From positions 1-9,639 of the forward strand of contig CAAEPN010000083.1 in NCBI GenBank assembly GCA_900757905.1: a stretch of DNA of 9,639 bases. Reading direction: 5' to 3'. The DNA is from Clostridia bacterium. GTDB lineage: Bacteria; Bacillota; Clostridia; Oscillospirales; CAG-382. This document shows, piece by piece, positions 7,485 through 9,639 of this stretch. A program made the translations under genes and the position numbers. The notes under the pieces are model-generated. The model was not told where the DNA came from. It was given only the letters and a program-made list of their open reading frames with translations, and searched no databases. How positions within the stretch are numbered: position 1 is the first letter of the stretch; each line of letters begins with the position of its first letter.

Positions 7485-7492
7485 TCCGGTAT

Positions 7493-7500
7493 CCTCCTTT
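7493..7500 (-). promoter_or_regulatory. Consensus ribosome binding site of the ATPase gene
   Basis: On the - strand this reads AAAGGAGG, a perfect anti-16S match, 8 nt before the ATG at 7484. It lies in the 19-nt gap after the permease stop codon and fixes the ATPase start. Confidence -1.
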
Positions 7501-7503
7501 CGT

Positions 7504-8208
7504 TTAACCCTTGTAGTAATCGAGTTTCTTTTCAATGTAACCGAATAACAGCGTCAATACGCCGCAGAAAATGAGGTAGTAAGCGCCCGTATAGAAGAGC
7601 GGCCAGACAAGACCCTCCATTTTGGCAAATTTCTGTGCCGACCAAATAATTTCATATACGGCGATTACGCGTGCAAGAGACGTGTCCTTGACAAGCGTAA
7701 TAATTTCATTGCCCATAGGCGGCACGATCTTTTTGATGACCTGAAACAGGATGATCTTGAAAAACACCTGCATTTTGGTCATACCGAGTACAGCTCCAGC
7801 CTCATATTGGCCGCGCGGCATGCTTTCGATACCGCCGCGGTAGATCTCGGAAAAATAACAGGCATAGTTGATGATAAACGCCACCATGACCGCTGTGAAA
7901 CGGTCGGGAACGGTAAGTCCGGAAAGCGCCGTGATAAGCGTTCCGCCGCCGCCAATGGAGGAGGCCCATTTGCCGATAAAGCCGGGCATATAAAAAATAG
8001 CGATGAGCTGAAGCATGAGCGGCGTGCCGCGGATGATCCATACAAACACACGGATAAGCCATTTGAGCGGTCTAAACCGGCTCATCGAGCCGAAGCTGAT
8101 GATAAGGCCGAGCGGAAGCGAAAAAACAAGCGTCAGCGCGAAGATCTTTAGAGTCATTCCGAAGCCTTCCAACAGGGAAAGCGTGATGCGGATAAATTCT
8201 GAATTCAT
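7504..8208 (-). CDS. Polar amino acid ABC transporter permease
   Basis: A 234-residue membrane protein of the His/Glu/Gln/Arg/opine permease family. It forms the channel and, as the only permease gene here, probably works as a homodimer (inference). Hydrophobic segments lie at about 18-42, 52-76, 104-120 and 200-225. The family hallmark RGTPLMLQL is at 60-68, and the EAA loop that docks the ATPase is at about 121-142 (EIYRGGIESMPRGQYEAGAV then LG). The usual Pro-Gln after the EAA loop is replaced here by FQV (about 155-157), a mild variation. Residues 78-103, rich in glycine, form a longer periplasm-side loop than usual. The start ATG has GGAAAGGA (8228-8221) upstream with a rather long 12-nt spacing, which may lower translation compared with the binding protein. 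It lies 146 nt behind the binding-protein gene, after a structured intercistronic region. Confidence -1.
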   Translation of the reverse strand: MNSEFIRITLSLLEGFGMTLKIFALTLVFSLPLGLIISFGSMSRFRPLKWLIRVFVWIIRGTPLMLQLIAIFYMPGFIGKWASSIGGGGTLITALSGLTVPDRFTAVMVAFIINYACYFSEIYRGGIESMPRGQYEAGAVLGMTKMQVFFKIILFQVIKKIVPPMGNEIITLVKDTSLARVIAVYEIIWSAQKFAKMEGLVWPLFYTGAYYLIFCGVLTLLFGYIEKKLDYYKG

Positions 8209-8245
8209 GTACGAAGATAATCCTTTCCGGCGTGATGAGTGTTTT

Positions 8246-8335
8246 TTTCTTGCGGCAGAAAACCTGACGCTTCAAAAACGAAAGATTTTCTCTCGCAAGA
8301 AAGGCAGAAAGCCCGTTTTCCGCGAGCTTTCTGCC
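8246..8335 (-). promoter_or_regulatory. Structured intercistronic region between binding protein and permease
   Basis: In the - strand transcript, a perfect 10-bp hairpin (GGCAGAAAGC 8335-8326, GCTTTCTGCC 8312-8303) is directly followed by a second, longer one: TTTCTTGCG (8302-8294) pairs with CGCAAGAAA (8254-8246), and inside it AGAAAA (8291-8286) pairs with TTTTCT (8262-8257). The first hairpin is followed by TTTCTTGCG, only a weak T run. Likely roles are protecting the 3' end of the binding-protein mRNA and partial termination, so that more binding protein than permease is made, as in other importer operons (inference). TTTCTGCC (8261-8254) could also pair with GGCAGAAA of the first hairpin, so alternative folds are possible. 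No gene lies here. Confidence -1.
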
Positions 8336-8354
8336 GATAAAGGCGAAGCTTTTT

Positions 8355-9245
8355 TTATTCAGCGTCGAGAGCGAGGGTCAGACCGTACTTTTCGGCAAGT
8401 GCCGGAAGCGTGCCGTCCTTGTTCAACTCATCGATAATGCCGTTGACCTTTTCGGTGAGGTCGGAATCCTTGCGGAAGCCGATACCGTATTCTTCGGAGG
8501 TGAGGGAGAGACCGTAGGTGAGGTCTGCATAGTTGGTGCCTTCACCGGTCATAGCGTTTGCCATGGTGATGTCGATAACGCAGGCATCTTCTGCACCGGC
8601 GGCTACTTCCATGAGCGCGTCAGCCTGAGTGCCGACTTCGGTTGCTGTGTAACCGGCGTCTGCGATGGCTGCTGCACCGGCCGAACCGGCTTCAGCAACA
8701 AACGTGAGATCTTTTAAGGATTCGACGGTGGTGTAGTCGCCGATCTTATCCTTGTTCATAACGAGTACCTGAGCGTTGACAACATACGGATTCGAGCAGT
8801 TCATGCTGTTAAGTACTTCGGTGGTGAGCGTCATGCCGTTCCAAACGCAGTCAATTGCCTTGGAATTGAGTTCGAATACCTTGTTGTCCCAGTCGATTTC
8901 AACGAATTCGGCTTTCACACCAAGCTTTTCGGCAACAGCTTCGGCAAATTCGGTATCAAAACCGGTCCATTTGCCGTCTTCCTTGTAGTTCATCGGTTCG
9001 TATTCGGTGATACCGACCACGAGCGTGCCCTTTTCGGTGACGTAAGCAACATCGCTGTCCGATTTGGTTTCGTCGTCTTTCGTGTCATCGGTTTGATCGT
9101 TTTGGGTGTCGCCGACGTTTTGTTCGTTCTGAACATCCTTGTCATTCTGATCATCGGTTACGGTGTCTTTCTTGCCGCAGGCGGTGAAAGCAATGAGGCT
9201 TGCAGCCATCATGAGTGCGAGTACGATTGCAAGTGTTTTTTTCAT
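8355..9245 (-). CDS. Amino acid ABC transporter solute-binding lipoprotein (SBP family 3)
   Basis: A 296-residue lipoprotein that captures substrate outside the cell and delivers it to the permease. The signal peptide is MKK plus a hydrophobic stretch (about 4-20), with a lipobox ending FTAC, so C23 is the lipidated residue. Residues 27-66 form a linker made almost only of D, N, Q, T, K, E and S. The binding domain (about 66-296) shows the family pattern: GTLVVGITEYEPMNY, GFDTEFAEAVAEKLG (95-109), WNGMTL (135-140) and VAEAGSAGAAA. Where most relatives have TxER, with an Arg that grips the substrate carboxylate, this one has TTEV (141-144), so the ligand may bind differently; the substrate is unknown. 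Start choice: AAGAGG (9260-9255) is 9 nt before the ATG at 9245 but only 3 nt before the in-frame ATG at 9251, so the MKK start is preferred. It is the first gene of the importer operon. Confidence -1.
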   Translation of the reverse strand: MKKTLAIVLALMMAASLIAFTACGKKDTVTDDQNDKDVQNEQNVGDTQNDQTDDTKDDETKSDSDVAYVTEKGTLVVGITEYEPMNYKEDGKWTGFDTEFAEAVAEKLGVKAEFVEIDWDNKVFELNSKAIDCVWNGMTLTTEVLNSMNCSNPYVVNAQVLVMNKDKIGDYTTVESLKDLTFVAEAGSAGAAAIADAGYTATEVGTQADALMEVAAGAEDACVIDITMANAMTGEGTNYADLTYGLSLTSEEYGIGFRKDSDLTEKVNGIIDELNKDGTLPALAEKYGLTLALDAE

Positions 9246-9254
9246 TTCCATTTA

Positions 9255-9260
9255 CCTCTT
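9255..9260 (-). promoter_or_regulatory. Ribosome binding site deciding the binding-protein start
   Basis: AAGAGG on the - strand lies 9 nt before the ATG at 9245 and 3 nt before the ATG at 9251. The first spacing is normal and the second too short, and the 9245 start gives the classic MKK signal peptide beginning. Confidence -1.
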
Positions 9261-9288
9261 TATTACTTTAATTTGTTGAAGTGAGGCT

Positions 9289-9317
9289 ATTATAGCATGC
9301 TTTTTCCGGTTTGTCAA
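9289..9317 (-). promoter_or_regulatory. Fully consensus sigma-A promoter of the ABC importer operon
   Basis: On the - strand, -35 TTGACA (9317-9312), a 17-nt spacer, TGC and -10 TATAAT (9294-9289): both boxes and the extended -10 match consensus. An A-rich run (9327-9321) just upstream may act as an UP element. Transcription should start near 9282, about 37 nt before the ATG at 9245. No clear operator overlaps it. Confidence -1.
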
Positions 9318-9513
9318 GACTTTTTTTGAAATTTGTCAGTTTGCCAAACTTTAGCGCTGTAAAGCGACAGAGCTTTGTTGATATTTATGGGTCTTGCCGA
9401 AAGGACGTATCCGATCGGTTTGCGTGGCGCAAAAGGTCGTGTGGAAACGGTTATCCGGGTGACGGGTGTTCGCCTCCTATGGTTTGAAAATCAAAGAGCG
9501 TCCGTAGAACTAT
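9318..9513. other. Non-coding stretch upstream of the importer promoter
   Basis: Between the promoter and the second palindromic repeat I see no gene supported by a ribosome binding site, and only weak inverted repeats such as CTTTA (9349-9353)/TAAAG (9360-9364). A + strand frame from the ATG at 9388 stays open to the window edge, but it has no ribosome binding site and runs through the palindrome and antisense to the next gene, so it is not called. Confidence -1.
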
Positions 9514-9539
9514 GTAGGGGCGGCCATCGGCCGCCCGCT
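9514..9539 (+). repeat. Short palindromic repeat, copy B (intact)
   Basis: GGGCGGCC (9518-9525) and GGCCGCCC (9529-9536) form a perfect 8-bp GC stem with the 3-nt loop ATC. It matches copy A at 6679-6704 in 21 of 26 positions and has the same orientation. It lies 9 nt behind the stop codon (9549-9551) of the - strand gene at the window edge, just as copy A lies directly behind a - strand stop codon. There is no T run, so it is not a standard terminator. Confidence -1.
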
Positions 9540-9548
9540 GTTGAAAGC

Positions 9549-9639
9549 TCACATCTGTTTTTTTACGATACTGTATTCGTCGTACAGCTTAAAATACGGA
9601 CAGTTCTGGAATTTTCCCTTCATGAAATACAGATCGGAA
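9549..9639 (-). CDS. Unidentified protein, C-terminal end only
   Basis: The last 29 codons and the TGA stop (9551-9549) of a - strand gene whose start lies outside the window. The readable end includes YFMKGKFQNCPYFKLYDEY and closes with SIVKKQM. It is rich in aromatic and lysine residues with one cysteine, and its codon choice fits the neighbours, which favours a real gene over the open + strand frame opposite. I do not recognise the family. Only a palindromic repeat, not a clear terminator, follows the stop. It is read in the same direction as the importer genes, but the strong promoter at 9317-9289 starts a separate unit. Confidence -1.
   Translation of the reverse strand, partial: SDLYFMKGKFQNCPYFKLYDEYSIVKKQM

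Noticed and set aside
7485..7535. N-terminal extension of the ATPase to 7535
   Set aside because: It would overlap the permease gene, while the ATG at 7484 has a perfect ribosome binding site and begins the usual ATPase N-terminus.
8015..8437. 140-codon + strand open frame across the permease start and the end of the binding-protein gene
   Set aside because: It is antisense to two well-identified genes and to the structured gap between them; its arginine- and lysine-rich translation shows no domain.
9349..9370. Small hairpin or operator upstream of the importer promoter
   Set aside because: The arms are only 4-5 bp and lie well upstream of the -35 box, within chance expectation.
9388..9639. 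+ strand open frame from an ATG at 9388 that runs off the window edge
   Set aside because: It has no ribosome binding site, passes through the palindromic repeat, and lies antisense to a more protein-like - strand coding end.

Overview
The window looks like a chromosomal segment of a low-to-mid GC Gram-positive bacterium of the class Clostridia, probably of the Oscillospiraceae/Ruminococcaceae type. This placement is inferred from gene content and style: strong AAAGGAGG-like ribosome binding sites, consensus sigma-A promoters, a lipoprotein-type solute-binding protein, a lone LUD-domain protein, ScpA, and a large secreted repeat protein of the kind common in gut Clostridia. No 16S or other decisive marker is present.

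Layout. (1) Bases 1-2289 hold the 3' part of a gene for a large surface or secreted protein with two beta-rich repeat modules, each followed by an Ig-like domain. It ends in a clear intrinsic terminator (2308-2345). (2) A strong promoter (2378-2406) drives a tight five-gene + strand operon with gaps of 10-26 nt: LUD-domain protein (2443-3090), tRNA 2'-O-methyltransferase trmL (3112-3612), M50 site-2-type membrane protease (3639-4340), condensin kleisin scpA (4351-5169) and a calcineurin-like metallophosphoesterase (5189-6394). The usual scpA partner, scpB, does not follow scpA. (3) Bases 6395-6704 are non-coding and dense in hairpins: a terminator-like hairpin, a cluster of inverted repeats, a bidirectional terminator between the convergent operons, and a degraded copy of a short palindromic repeat. 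(4) On the - strand, a complete polar amino acid ABC importer operon runs from right to left: lipoprotein solute-binding protein (9245-8355), permease (8208-7504) and ATPase (7484-6705). It is driven by a fully consensus promoter (9317-9289) and has a strongly structured 146-nt intercistronic region. (5) The right end has a better-preserved second copy of the short palindromic repeat (9514-9539) and the last 29 codons of an unidentified - strand gene that runs off the edge.

How the genes work together. The ABC operon is a self-contained importer: a binding lipoprotein outside, a single permease gene (presumably a homodimer) and an ATPase. The five-gene operon mixes housekeeping jobs (tRNA wobble methylation, chromosome condensation, intramembrane proteolysis) with two enzymes of unknown substrate; co-transcription is supported by spacing, not by any obvious shared pathway.

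I see no convincing new defence, mobile or CRISPR system. The most unusual material is non-coding: the hairpin cluster at 6404-6592, the two related palindromes placed just behind - strand stop codons, and the SBP-permease intercistronic structure.
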